A stretch of 64,000 bases of DNA from Sphingobacterium faecale (GTDB lineage Bacteria > Bacteroidota > Bacteroidia > Sphingobacteriales > Sphingobacteriaceae), in the NCBI RefSeq assembly GCF_016746095.1, contig NZ_JAERTY010000001.1:248001-312000 (forward strand), read 5' to 3'. Of this stretch, positions 56,276-64,000 are shown piece after piece (within the stretch, counting starts at the first letter, position 1; each line of letters starts with the position of its first letter). A program made the position numbers and the translations under genes. Under the pieces are notes generated by a model that ran no database searches, was not told where the DNA came from, and saw nothing but the letters and a program-made list of their open reading frames with translations.

Positions 56276-57601
56276 CTAAGCTAATATTTCTAATATCTTT
56301 TCATTCTCTATGATGACCATACCATGCCTATCTTCGCTGACTCCTTTTTCTAAGGTATAAGTATATACGGGTTTGTCATTTTCCAATATCGTGGGGAGGT
56401 AGGCAAAATGGATATTGTTTAGATGAGAAAGTTCTTCAGCAACTTCAGTAATATGTGTCGATATGAGAAAAAAACTATCAGTTTTATGAGCAAATGATTT
56501 TAATAGCTCTAAAGTACCATCATAGGCATCTTTAACATTCGTGCCTCTGAACAATTCATCAAAAAACACATATAATTTCTTCTTGTTGCCCAGTTCTACA
56601 GCTACTCTTTTTACGCGGAGTACTTCTGCATAAAAATGACTATACCCAGAGCTGATATTGTCAGAAAGATTGATGGTTGTGAACAATCCATCCTTGACCT
56701 TAAATCTCATGTGTTTGGCTGGTATTGGAAAACCTAAATGCGCCAGATATAAACTGATACCTAAGCTTTTCATAAAAGTTGATTTACCGGCCATATTTGC
56801 TCCAGTTAAGAATAAGATATGTTCTTCATGACCTAATGATAGTTTGTTTGGCACGGCATTAGGTACCAATGGGTGATAAAGCCCATCGATGTCCAGTTCG
56901 GTATCGTCACTGTCCTCTAAGATGAGTGGCAGAGTAAGATTTTTGTTCAGAGCAACCTGTGCCACGGCTATAAGAGCATCTAGTTCGTACGTTGCTTTCA
57001 TAAATCCTAAAATGACCTCCTTGTCATCGAAACGACAGCGCTGATCTATCTTATGAATATTCTTATCCGTTATTTGAACACTTTTCTCTGTATCTAAAAA
57101 ATCTTTCCAAAGAGTGGTTTCTGTTATTTTTAATGCGCTTTGTTCAAATTTGTTCCACGAATCAGTTTTCTTAGCTGCAGGTATATTAGCTGCAAATATG
57201 ACGAATGCTTGTATGACTCTTTGTAACGCGGCGATACCATTTTTTGTATGTAAAATCTGCGCATCTACTTTTAGTAGATAGCGCAATTTTTCTTTTAAGC
57301 TTTTTTTCGAATTTTGAATCTGACTTCGGCTGTCCGTTTCGGACAGGTATTGTTCAATATCACTGAAATCAAGGGACGTAAATGGAAACTCTAATGTCGG
57401 TATGCTCATCAATAAGCGTAAAATGTCCACACGCTCCTGTATCTCTTCCTTATGGTTCATTGGATATTGAAGCATTGTGATAAGTTGCTCTTCTCCACCT
57501 CTTGTCACTGTTTGATTAAAAAAGCTACATATTGAGGCATTTTTTCCTTTTGAAAAAATGATAAGATCATCTAGAGTCTGTTGATCAATAAATAGTGCCA
57601 T
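56276..57601 (-). CDS. MutS-like ATPase without mismatch-recognition domain (paralogue 2)
   Basis: This 441-aa protein has the same layout as the next gene: helical lever region, then Walker A FLTGANMAGKSTFMKS, S-S-G-Y-S-H-F-Y-A-E-V, Walker B Y-V-F-F-D-E-L-F-R-G-T-N and I-S-T-H-I-T. Its N-terminus begins M-A-L-F-I-D-Q-Q-T-L-D-D-L, parallel to N-Q-T-L-E-D-L-N in the paralogue. The pair could form a heterodimer like MutS-alpha. The start lies 1 nt after the upstream permease stop, so it is tightly coupled to the ABC genes. Confidence 0.85.
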   Translation of the reverse strand: MALFIDQQTLDDLIIFSKGKNASICSFFNQTVTRGGEEQLITMLQYPMNHKEEIQERVDILRLLMSIPTLEFPFTSLDFSDIEQYLSETDSRSQIQNSKKSLKEKLRYLLKVDAQILHTKNGIAALQRVIQAFVIFAANIPAAKKTDSWNKFEQSALKITETTLWKDFLDTEKSVQITDKNIHKIDQRCRFDDKEVILGFMKATYELDALIAVAQVALNKNLTLPLILEDSDDTELDIDGLYHPLVPNAVPNKLSLGHEEHILFLTGANMAGKSTFMKSLGISLYLAHLGFPIPAKHMRFKVKDGLFTTINLSDNISSGYSHFYAEVLRVKRVAVELGNKKKLYVFFDELFRGTNVKDAYDGTLELLKSFAHKTDSFFLISTHITEVAEELSHLNNIHFAYLPTILENDKPVYTYTLEKGVSEDRHGMVIIENEKILEILA

Positions 57602-57602
57602 C

Positions 57603-59897
57603 TTATCTACCCCTCCTTCTTAATAAAAGAATGGAACCGCTGAGCAAGAGAAGCAATGCTGTTCCCCAGATAAGGAAAATCTTTGCTATTTGCCAGATTT
57701 CCTTACTTATGGAAAATGTTTTGTCTTTATAGGGGATGGAACGCATGTCTATAGGTAGTTCGCTGTCTGTAAACCAATGGAAAGCACCCGTTAAAAGACT
57801 AAAACTTGCTGATTTTATTCCCTCTCTACTCGAATTAAGTTCAAAATTGCTCAACCAGTCAGCATCAGAAGTCACCAGTATCTTTTGCTCCTTGTCTCCG
57901 GATATATTACGTCGTAATGCTAAAGCGGTGGCATAGGCTCCTTTGGATTCGGATAGGGGATCGAACGTTACTGAATCATCAATGAAATTAGTAGTCTGCA
58001 GCTCGACCCAGCTATTCAGTGAATCTGTTTTAAATAGGGGGATAATATTAAAGTCTGTTTTGGACTTCGTAATTATAGGACTGGCACCCGACAATGGCAG
58101 TTGTAATTCTCGTTTTTCTATTGCTGAGAAATAGTAGTTTATGTCTCCGGCTCCAGGGGAGAGTTTCATGAGTAATAAGTCTGGAGAAAAAAGACTGTCT
58201 GGTTGAACTAATAAACCTTCTTGGATCTCTAAGCCCAGCGAAGCTAAGATAGGATTAGTATATTGCTGCACTCCTGGGTCTGTTGCAATAATCATATTTC
58301 CTCCTTTGTTGATATAATCATTGATGTGCAATAAATGCTGTGGAGATAATTCTTGTCTTGGCTCTGCGATAATAAGTATTTTTACGTCCTCTGATATAGG
58401 TTGGTCTAAAGATATCGACTTGAAATTAAAGCCTTGATTGATCAGCGAGTAGCGAAAAGTTTTGGCCTCTGTAAAGCGGTTGTAACCTCTGTCGTTGATC
58501 GCAGAGACATCCCTTTCGTTATGGCCATTCACAAATGCGACAGTGGGGAGTTGTTCTATAGATAGTCTTTTCAATGCCGCAGATATCTCCGCTTCGGAAG
58601 GGAACCGTTGCATATCGTCGAAAAATCGAAGAAATGTTTTCTTGCCACTTTCAGTTTCTAAGAGTCTGACCGTTCGGTATTTCTCACCTTTTAGATCAAT
58701 ATCCTTAGCAATATCATTTACACTAAGAATTGGAAACTTAAAATCATTGAGTTTTACGATGCTGTCTTTGGCCTTCTCAGGGCCTAAATGCTGGAATCGC
58801 TCGTATAGCTCTGATTTTTCCGGCTCCGCGAAATAGTATACATATTTCATTTTTATATCAGGTTTGAACCGGACATAACTGGCAAACTTATCCATGTCGT
58901 ACTTTTGCTGGTTAGGTAAGAACCAGACATAGTCGTCGTTAAGCATATTTACATAGGTCGTAATCTGTACTTTCTCTTGTAAGGAACTCACAACTTTTTG
59001 ACTCCCCTTTAGCAACGTGTTGGATTTTGTAGCAGTCAGGTCTGCATATTTTTTGAAAGAAGGGAGAGATGACAAGACACCAAAAGTTAAAACAAACACT
59101 ACGACCAGTACATATTGACCTGTTTTTTTTGCCAATGAAACATGCTTTCGTTGTGCATTCATCCTGATGTACAAAAAGGATAAAAATGCGGAGATAAGTA
59201 ACAAGAAATAAAGAACATCTTCTGTAGTGATCATTCCGGAAACAAACGTACTGGCTCTGCCTGATATCGACAGCCAATACGTGATATCTCTCACCCATTC
59301 CAATTCTTGCCCTACGCCCTGGATATAGCTTAAAAAGGCAAATATGGCCATCGTACCTATCGCAGCGACTACGGTGTAGGATGTTAGCGAAGACATAAAT
59401 AAACCTATCGCACAATAGGTGGCCATCAATAGAAAAATACCCAATAACGCAGCGATAATAGATCCCCAATCCATGTTGTCAATGGTAATTCCACCAAATA
59501 GGACAAGTAAGATCGGTATTATCAACAGCACCAGGGAAAATAGGAGTAGAGCCATATACTTGCCTAGGATGATATCTATAGTTTTGATCGGTGAAGAAAA
59601 AAGAAGTTTGATCGATCCACTATTGATCTCTCTACTGAAGATACCCATGGTTAATAATGGAATATATAAATAGAGATACTGTTGCATAACAGAAAAAAGT
59701 GCACTTCTAGTTGTGAAAATAATGTGTGTGGCTTTGTAAACACTCCCATTGTTAAAGAAGTTTCTTAGATGGTCACTGTAGGACTCTGTGAAAGTTAAAG
59801 TACATTGTAAACTAAATATGAGGAGGATCAACCAGGCAACAGGAGAGTAGAATAAAAGCTTTATCTCTGCTTTTACTATATTAATCGCATTTTTCAT
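57603..59897 (-). CDS. Fused GldF/GldG-like ABC transporter permease
   Basis: In this 764-aa protein residues 1-245 resemble GldF, an ABC-2 permease with six helices (S-P-V-A-W-L-I-L-L-I, S-R-E-I-N-S-G-S-I-K-L-L). Residues about 260-740 resemble GldG, with an extracellular ABC_transp_aux domain (T-Y-V-N-M-L-N-D-D and I-A-E-P-R-Q-E-L). A final helix follows (FLIWGTALLLLLSGSILLL). In gliding Bacteroidota, GldA, GldF and GldG are separate proteins; here F and G are one chain. It pairs with the ATPase encoded 33 nt upstream. A transporter of unknown cargo is the safe description. Confidence 0.88.
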   Translation of the reverse strand: MKNAINIVKAEIKLLFYSPVAWLILLIFSLQCTLTFTESYSDHLRNFFNNGSVYKATHIIFTTRSALFSVMQQYLYLYIPLLTMGIFSREINSGSIKLLFSSPIKTIDIILGKYMALLLFSLVLLIIPILLVLFGGITIDNMDWGSIIAALLGIFLLMATYCAIGLFMSSLTSYTVVAAIGTMAIFAFLSYIQGVGQELEWVRDITYWLSISGRASTFVSGMITTEDVLYFLLLISAFLSFLYIRMNAQRKHVSLAKKTGQYVLVVVFVLTFGVLSSLPSFKKYADLTATKSNTLLKGSQKVVSSLQEKVQITTYVNMLNDDYVWFLPNQQKYDMDKFASYVRFKPDIKMKYVYYFAEPEKSELYERFQHLGPEKAKDSIVKLNDFKFPILSVNDIAKDIDLKGEKYRTVRLLETESGKKTFLRFFDDMQRFPSEAEISAALKRLSIEQLPTVAFVNGHNERDVSAINDRGYNRFTEAKTFRYSLINQGFNFKSISLDQPISEDVKILIIAEPRQELSPQHLLHINDYINKGGNMIIATDPGVQQYTNPILASLGLEIQEGLLVQPDSLFSPDLLLMKLSPGAGDINYYFSAIEKRELQLPLSGASPIITKSKTDFNIIPLFKTDSLNSWVELQTTNFIDDSVTFDPLSESKGAYATALALRRNISGDKEQKILVTSDADWLSNFELNSSREGIKSASFSLLTGAFHWFTDSELPIDMRSIPYKDKTFSISKEIWQIAKIFLIWGTALLLLLSGSILLLRRRGR

Positions 59898-59930
59898 GTA
59901 ATTTTCTTTGTTTATATCTATGGAGTACGG

Positions 59931-60863
59931 TTATTTTTTATGTTGGGATAATGTGGCAAATACGTTTTCAAGCGATTTTTTTTCTCTTACGATTTCAATT
60001 AATCTCCAGCCTTTCTCCATACTTTTCTCGACGAGACGTTCCAGTGTCTCTTCGTTAAGGTCATATTCTAGGTGATACTCTGCTTTTTCCATATGGCATG
60101 CGCTGAGTATTCCAGGGATATCTTCTAACTCGGACGTACTGGGGAGCCCTTTTAGGATTACTTTGAGTACGCTAGGGGAGAGGTGGGTATCAAAATCGTG
60201 CAACGAACCTGTAAAAACCATAGTTCCTTCGTGGATCATCCATATCTGATCACATAGAGCCTGCACTTCTTGAAGTATGTGGGTCGATAAGATGACTGTT
60301 CTCTCTTCCGCTATACTTTTAATCAATTTTCTTACTTCAAGTATTTGATTAGGATCAAGTCCATTAGTCGGTTCGTCGAATATCACGATCTCTGGGTTGT
60401 GAATAATGGCTTGAGCAATTCCAACACGCTGTTGGTATCCTCCGGATAGGTTACTCAATACCCGTCTTTTGAAATGTGTTAAAGCACATTTTTCCAAAAC
60501 GATATCCACTGCCTCAGGAATCGCTCTACGATCCATCAAGCGTAGTCGGGCTGCATGGATAAGAAACTCCTCTACGGTCATTTCTAAGAGCAGAGGAGGT
60601 TTCTGTGGTAAAAAGCCGATCTTCTTTTTGGCTTCTATAGGCTGTTCTTTGATATTGATTCCTTTTATAAATACCTCACCATGGCTTTGGTTCAAAACAC
60701 CACTCATGATATTCATAATAGTGGATTTTCCAGCTCCATTGGCTCCCAATAGACCGTAGATACCTTTACGGGTGATTTCAAAGTCAATATCTTTAACAGC
60801 CCACTGTATTTGATATTTATGGGAAAGATTGTTTACGCTGAGGATTGGGTGTTCGATTGTCAT
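59931..60863 (-). CDS. GldA-like ABC transporter ATP-binding protein
   Basis: This 310-aa ATPase has Walker A GANGAGKST, signature LSGGYQQRVG, Walker B VIFDEPTNGLD and switch H in L-S-T-H-I-L. A C-terminal accessory region of about 90 residues is present, as in GldA/CcmA-type ATPases. It energises the fused GldF/GldG-like permease. It lies 11 nt downstream of the PKD-like lipoprotein, linking the ABC module to the SusD-like locus. Real gliding is not implied, because the rest of the gld set is not visible. Confidence 0.92.
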   Translation of the reverse strand: MTIEHPILSVNNLSHKYQIQWAVKDIDFEITRKGIYGLLGANGAGKSTIMNIMSGVLNQSHGEVFIKGINIKEQPIEAKKKIGFLPQKPPLLLEMTVEEFLIHAARLRLMDRRAIPEAVDIVLEKCALTHFKRRVLSNLSGGYQQRVGIAQAIIHNPEIVIFDEPTNGLDPNQILEVRKLIKSIAEERTVILSTHILQEVQALCDQIWMIHEGTMVFTGSLHDFDTHLSPSVLKVILKGLPSTSELEDIPGILSACHMEKAEYHLEYDLNEETLERLVEKSMEKGWRLIEIVREKKSLENVFATLSQHKK

Positions 60864-60874
60864 TTTATCTATTT

Positions 60875-62419
60875 CTAATTGTATTGGTCAAAATAGTGAG
60901 CGGTATCATCACCGTATTTAAATGCGATTGAAACTACCCTCCCTAAATTTTCTATTTTTGACATTATTCCTTCGCTACCAGGTATTGGAAGTGCCAGTAT
61001 AGGGTCTTTTGGAGAACAGATGTAGAGAGTACCATCTGCGGATGCTACTGCAAATTCGCTCTCGTCACCTCCACTTTTTAAATCGACAATAGGGCTTCCA
61101 AAGTCGTAGTAAAGTTTAAAGCTCGTCGTGTTAAAATCATAAAAGTAAACTTTAGAACCACTGGATATAAACATATACGAGCTTTTACGCATACGGTAGA
61201 ATATAGACGTTTCAGTTATTATCCCCGGATTGGGAAGCTTGTACTGTTTTATCTCACTAATGTTTAAAGGGCTGGTTACGCCAAAGATGTTATATTCCTG
61301 GATGATATATTCATTGCTGGCCTTGTGTCGCAGCAAGTTCATAAAAGATTCTCCCTTTGCATATTCCGCGCCGTATATATAATCTACTTCAGCCATTTCA
61401 TCCAGTTTAATAAAATCGGAAGGAAGAGTTGTCCGATAAGCGTTTTCCATAAAACGACCGTTGCTGAGACTGACTGAATTGGACATATTAATGTGTACCA
61501 GTCGATTCTGTTTGTAGTCAAATAGAGGCAGCATTCTTGTCTCGTAGGATTTAGCTTCAACAAATTGATGGGTTTTGATGATATCGTCAGTTCGAAGCGG
61601 CGAAGAAAAGAATGTCCCTGTGTGGATGACATTCGAGTTGGATTGGTATCTTTTCCAGTAAATACTGCCATCGGAAAGTACTACATGGGCCGTTGTTTTA
61701 TAAAAGTGGTAGTCTTTTATGTCTTGGTTGTCAGGAATCTGTCCGCCTTTAAATTCATCGGCCAAATAGCTGATTTTTGAAAAATCACTGCCACTCAAAA
61801 ATACACTCTGTTTATTCCCTTGTATGATCAGCAGTTCATCGCCCTCATCCGTGGGGAATATCTTGGTTACTATCTTAGATGGGTTATTACCGAGAGGAGC
61901 ATCTGGATGTAGCTGTTGGTAAATATCTACAAAAGGGACCCAGCGGAGTTTATCTTTCTTGTCTTCATCTTTGTATTTTTCTCTTCTGATGTAGCTGAGG
62001 GAAGAGTTGTTGTTCTTTTCGGAAAGAATGACCCAGCCAGCATTGTAAGCCGAGTTTATGGTTAGAAATATCTCTTTTCTGTAAACAATGTTGTCGTTAT
62101 TATCTTTCACAAATAGATAATACCAGTGTCCGCCCACTTGGGTAGGTGTATAGTCTATATTACGTTTGTTCGATACAACTTTATTCTCAAATACCCATTC
62201 AAAGTTGAAGTTTAAGGTATCCTTGTTCGGCGATTTCCATTTCAATTGTGGTTTTAGATCCAAAGCTTCACCCAAGCTAATGGTGGTCTTTCCAGTTATG
62301 CTGGAGATGGTGATTTCATTGTAGTCGATGTACTCATAGCTGCCTTTGTCCTTGAAGCAGGCTGTCAACAAGCTGCATATGAGCAGCAGTTGTATATATA
62401 AGATATGATATGTTCTCAT
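60875..62419 (-). CDS. PKD-like surface lipoprotein of a Sus-type locus
   Basis: This 514-aa lipoprotein has a signal with lipobox L-L-T-A-C (C21) followed by F-K-D-K-G-S-Y-E-Y. The first domain (residues about 30-125) is PKD-like, with the repeated form L-K-P-Q-L-K-W and W-Y-Y-L-F-V-K-D. The larger remainder is beta-propeller-like. Such proteins (PKD-like family lipoprotein) follow SusD/DUF4843 genes in Bacteroidota and are thought to bind the substrate at the surface. It lies 18 nt after the DUF4843 gene and 11 nt before the ABC ATPase gene. Confidence 0.82.
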   Translation of the reverse strand: MRTYHILYIQLLLICSLLTACFKDKGSYEYIDYNEITISSITGKTTISLGEALDLKPQLKWKSPNKDTLNFNFEWVFENKVVSNKRNIDYTPTQVGGHWYYLFVKDNNDNIVYRKEIFLTINSAYNAGWVILSEKNNNSSLSYIRREKYKDEDKKDKLRWVPFVDIYQQLHPDAPLGNNPSKIVTKIFPTDEGDELLIIQGNKQSVFLSGSDFSKISYLADEFKGGQIPDNQDIKDYHFYKTTAHVVLSDGSIYWKRYQSNSNVIHTGTFFSSPLRTDDIIKTHQFVEAKSYETRMLPLFDYKQNRLVHINMSNSVSLSNGRFMENAYRTTLPSDFIKLDEMAEVDYIYGAEYAKGESFMNLLRHKASNEYIIQEYNIFGVTSPLNISEIKQYKLPNPGIITETSIFYRMRKSSYMFISSGSKVYFYDFNTTSFKLYYDFGSPIVDLKSGGDESEFAVASADGTLYICSPKDPILALPIPGSEGIMSKIENLGRVVSIAFKYGDDTAHYFDQYN

Positions 62420-62437
62420 TGTTTTATGATGTTAGTC

Positions 62438-63166
62438 TTAACCACCAATAAGGTTTACTGTCATTTCTGTGCCGTCGTTTTCGTAAACTGTATTTCCTTC
62501 ATTTTTCATTTCTCTCAAATGATTTTTGAGAATCAGCGTCAGTTCTGTCAGTTCAGTTAGATTGTTAGGGTCTATGTCGACTCTGTTTGTCAACTTAATA
62601 AATAGGGCATACTTCTTGTCCGAATAGGTTCCCAAAAAGCTTGATTGTACTGTACCTCGCCACCAAATCGGTTGACTGATCTTATTGGTGAAATATAAGA
62701 CACCTATTGAATAATTCCGTTCACCAACTTTGAATGCGTCTGTTTCTTTTATTTGATACACGATTTTTACGGGATTATCCTTGAGGTCCGGTGTGTTATT
62801 GACTTTAATCCAGATGGTGTCACGCACTTTATTGGCACCCAGTATCAATTGATTTGGTATTTCATAATGCTTAGCTTGAGCAGTGGTGACTTCTGGTATA
62901 ACTTGTATTTCTAGATTTCTATCTTGTGTAGATGGAATACCTATCAGGTCGACACTAATAGGAAACATACGATGAGATGTATCAGGAACATCTAAAAAAG
63001 TACAGGTCAAAGAGTCATTCAATGGACGGCTAAATTGAACATAATTGTCGCCCTCGAATAGGGGAAGAGTGTCCTCTTTACAGCCTTCGAATAGGTTAAG
63101 CACTGCTACTATAGCTATATAGATATAGAGTTTTCTTTTCATCTTTAAAAAGATTTTAGAATTCAT
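62438..63166 (-). CDS. DUF4843 lipoprotein of a Sus-type locus
   Basis: This 242-aa protein has a lipoprotein signal (A-V-L-N-L-F-E-G-C). A beta-sandwich domain follows with the DUF4843 pattern Y-V-Q-F, D-T-S-H-R-M-F-P-I-S-V, I-W-I-K-V-N-N-T and W-W-R-G-T-V. DUF4843 proteins (PF16132) are found just after SusD in Bacteroidota outer-membrane uptake loci; their function is unproven, and surface exposure beside SusCD is inferred. It is separated from the SusD gene by 6 nt. Confidence 0.82.
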   Translation of the reverse strand: MNSKIFLKMKRKLYIYIAIVAVLNLFEGCKEDTLPLFEGDNYVQFSRPLNDSLTCTFLDVPDTSHRMFPISVDLIGIPSTQDRNLEIQVIPEVTTAQAKHYEIPNQLILGANKVRDTIWIKVNNTPDLKDNPVKIVYQIKETDAFKVGERNYSIGVLYFTNKISQPIWWRGTVQSSFLGTYSDKKYALFIKLTNRVDIDPNNLTELTELTLILKNHLREMKNEGNTVYENDGTEMTVNLIGG

Positions 63167-63172
63167 AAATAG

Positions 63173-64000
63173 TTAATAACTGGATTCGCTATACGGAATT
63201 GGGATAGTCCATTCCTCTGGTTTCATGATACGATTGGACAACCCGTTATAAATATCGCGCTGTAACCTTTTGAATAGATAGAAAGTATGACCCTCCGTCA
63301 GTGTTTCCTTGATAATATCTTGATAGAGTTCTTCTTTCATCTCTTCTACAGTCATATTCTCATTCAGTATACGTTTGGCACCACGATTAGTCCGTATTGT
63401 TTTGAAGAGTGCAAAAGCCTCGGCTTTTTTACCTTCTTCGAGAAGACATTCGATCATGATATGGAAAGCTTCTGAAAGTCGGATCATGGGGATAATGGGT
63501 CCCTGTGCAATAACAGTTGTTGCATCATTACTTCTGGGCCTAGCCCATGTTAGGTATCTCTTGTCGCTATACCGGTTATAATAGCCTACATAGCGGTAAT
63601 CATCCCGGTCGTTCTGGAATAGAATATCCATGTTTTTCATTTGATAGGCGGAGGGAGATCTCGTAACCGCTTCCCAATTGTCGAAATTTCTGACATTATG
63701 TCCAGCTAATATCAGTTCATCAATTTTCTTTATGTACACCCAGTCGACAAGATTGACAGATCCTTGGTAAATAGCAGGAGTCCATGAGATACGATTCTTT
63801 TTTTTATTGAATTGGTAAAAAGTGTCAGCATATCGAAGAGCTTCTTTGTGATCACCTTTGTAAAGATGCATACGCGCCAGTAGCACAGTAGCCGCATGAT
63901 AATTCATCCGTTGTGCACGCATGGTAAAAAACAAACCCTCGGGCACCTTGGTATTACTGGTTTGCTTTATCTTGCCCTGTGAAAGACGCCATAAGGAGTA
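63173..64000 (-). CDS. SusD/RagB-family outer-membrane lipoprotein (partial, N-terminus beyond window)
   Basis: The frame stays open from 63173 to the window end; the GTG at 63946 is not its start, because codons continue upstream (Y-S-L-W-R-L-S-Q-G-K). The about 275 C-terminal residues are typical of SusD: T-V-L-L-A-R-M-H-L-Y-K-G-D-H-K-E-A-L-R-Y-A (a TPR-like helix pair), P-M-I-R-L-S-E-A-F-H-I-M-I-E and N-R-G-A-K. SusD lipoproteins cap a TonB-dependent SusC channel and capture nutrients. susC is expected just upstream, beyond 64000. Confidence 0.9.
   Translation of the reverse strand, partial: YSLWRLSQGKIKQTSNTKVPEGLFFTMRAQRMNYHAATVLLARMHLYKGDHKEALRYADTFYQFNKKKNRISWTPAIYQGSVNLVDWVYIKKIDELILAGHNVRNFDNWEAVTRSPSAYQMKNMDILFQNDRDDYRYVGYYNRYSDKRYLTWARPRSNDATTVIAQGPIIPMIRLSEAFHIMIECLLEEGKKAEAFALFKTIRTNRGAKRILNENMTVEEMKEELYQDIIKETLTEGHTFYLFKRLQRDIYNGLSNRIMKPEEWTIPIPYSESSY

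Noticed and set aside
57603..60863. Interpretation of the GldA and GldF/G-like genes as evidence for gliding motility
   Set aside because: The other gld genes are not in the window and the genes are embedded in a Sus-type locus, so gliding cannot be claimed.

Overview
The window looks like a chromosomal segment of a Bacteroidota bacterium, most likely Sphingobacteriaceae (Sphingobacterium/Pedobacter-like). The reasons are: repeated Bacteroidota-type -7 promoter boxes (TAnnTTTG); a SusD/DUF4843/PKD-like lipoprotein locus; the order pheT - small coiled-coil gene - zapA - 6S-like RNA - rny; futalosine-route menaquinone genes; and Bacteroidota families such as the 6-bladed beta-propeller and the CarboxypepD_reg/OMP-barrel protein. 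No tRNA, rRNA, phage, transposase or CRISPR array was seen. The genus call is inference from protein resemblance only.

Layout. 1-5.3 kb: start of purL (minus strand, cut by the window edge), pheT, a ZapB-like coiled-coil protein, zapA, a probable 6S RNA, the first copy of a 125-bp dispersed repeat, and rny. 5.4-5.9 kb: an indel-free array of about 24 degenerate, individually palindromic 21-bp units. 6.1-10.1 kb: a VF530-family gene and a 1239-aa RecQ-like helicase with a long unknown N-terminus. 10.3-17.9 kb: a two-component system plus a heavy-metal-type RND tripartite efflux pump, with a candidate response-regulator site between them. 18.5-25.2 kb: tyrA and an aminotransferase (minus), an MsbA-like ABC exporter, and mqnE - histidine phosphatase - mqnA. 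25.2-36 kb: sbcCD, a diheme cytochrome c, an esterase-like hydrolase, and gyrA followed by two secreted TPR proteins. The second, inverted copy of the 125-bp repeat lies upstream of gyrA. 36.3-43.3 kb: serC, serA, lysC, lysA, small proteins and a YggS-type PLP protein.

43.7-51.2 kb is an accessory region that appears to be decaying. It holds a truncated TPR-type lipoprotein, a duplicated small membrane protein whose two copies flank a secreted unknown protein, a CxxC thioredoxin-like protein, a 6-bladed beta-propeller, a large outer-membrane barrel and a multiply broken O-antigen-ligase-like gene. It ends in a 25-bp perfect inverted repeat. 51.2-54.9 kb: a trimethylamine-monooxygenase-like FMO, an MFS transporter and a Crp/Fnr regulator.

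54.9-64 kb is one tightly packed minus-strand gene series: SusD (partial) - DUF4843 - PKD-like lipoprotein - GldA-like ATPase - fused GldF/GldG-like permease - two MutS-like ATPases without mismatch-recognition domains. An outer-membrane uptake module, an inner-membrane ABC system and a MutS pair in one apparent operon is the best candidate here for an undescribed system. The other leading oddities are the 21-bp array and the 125-bp dispersed repeat.
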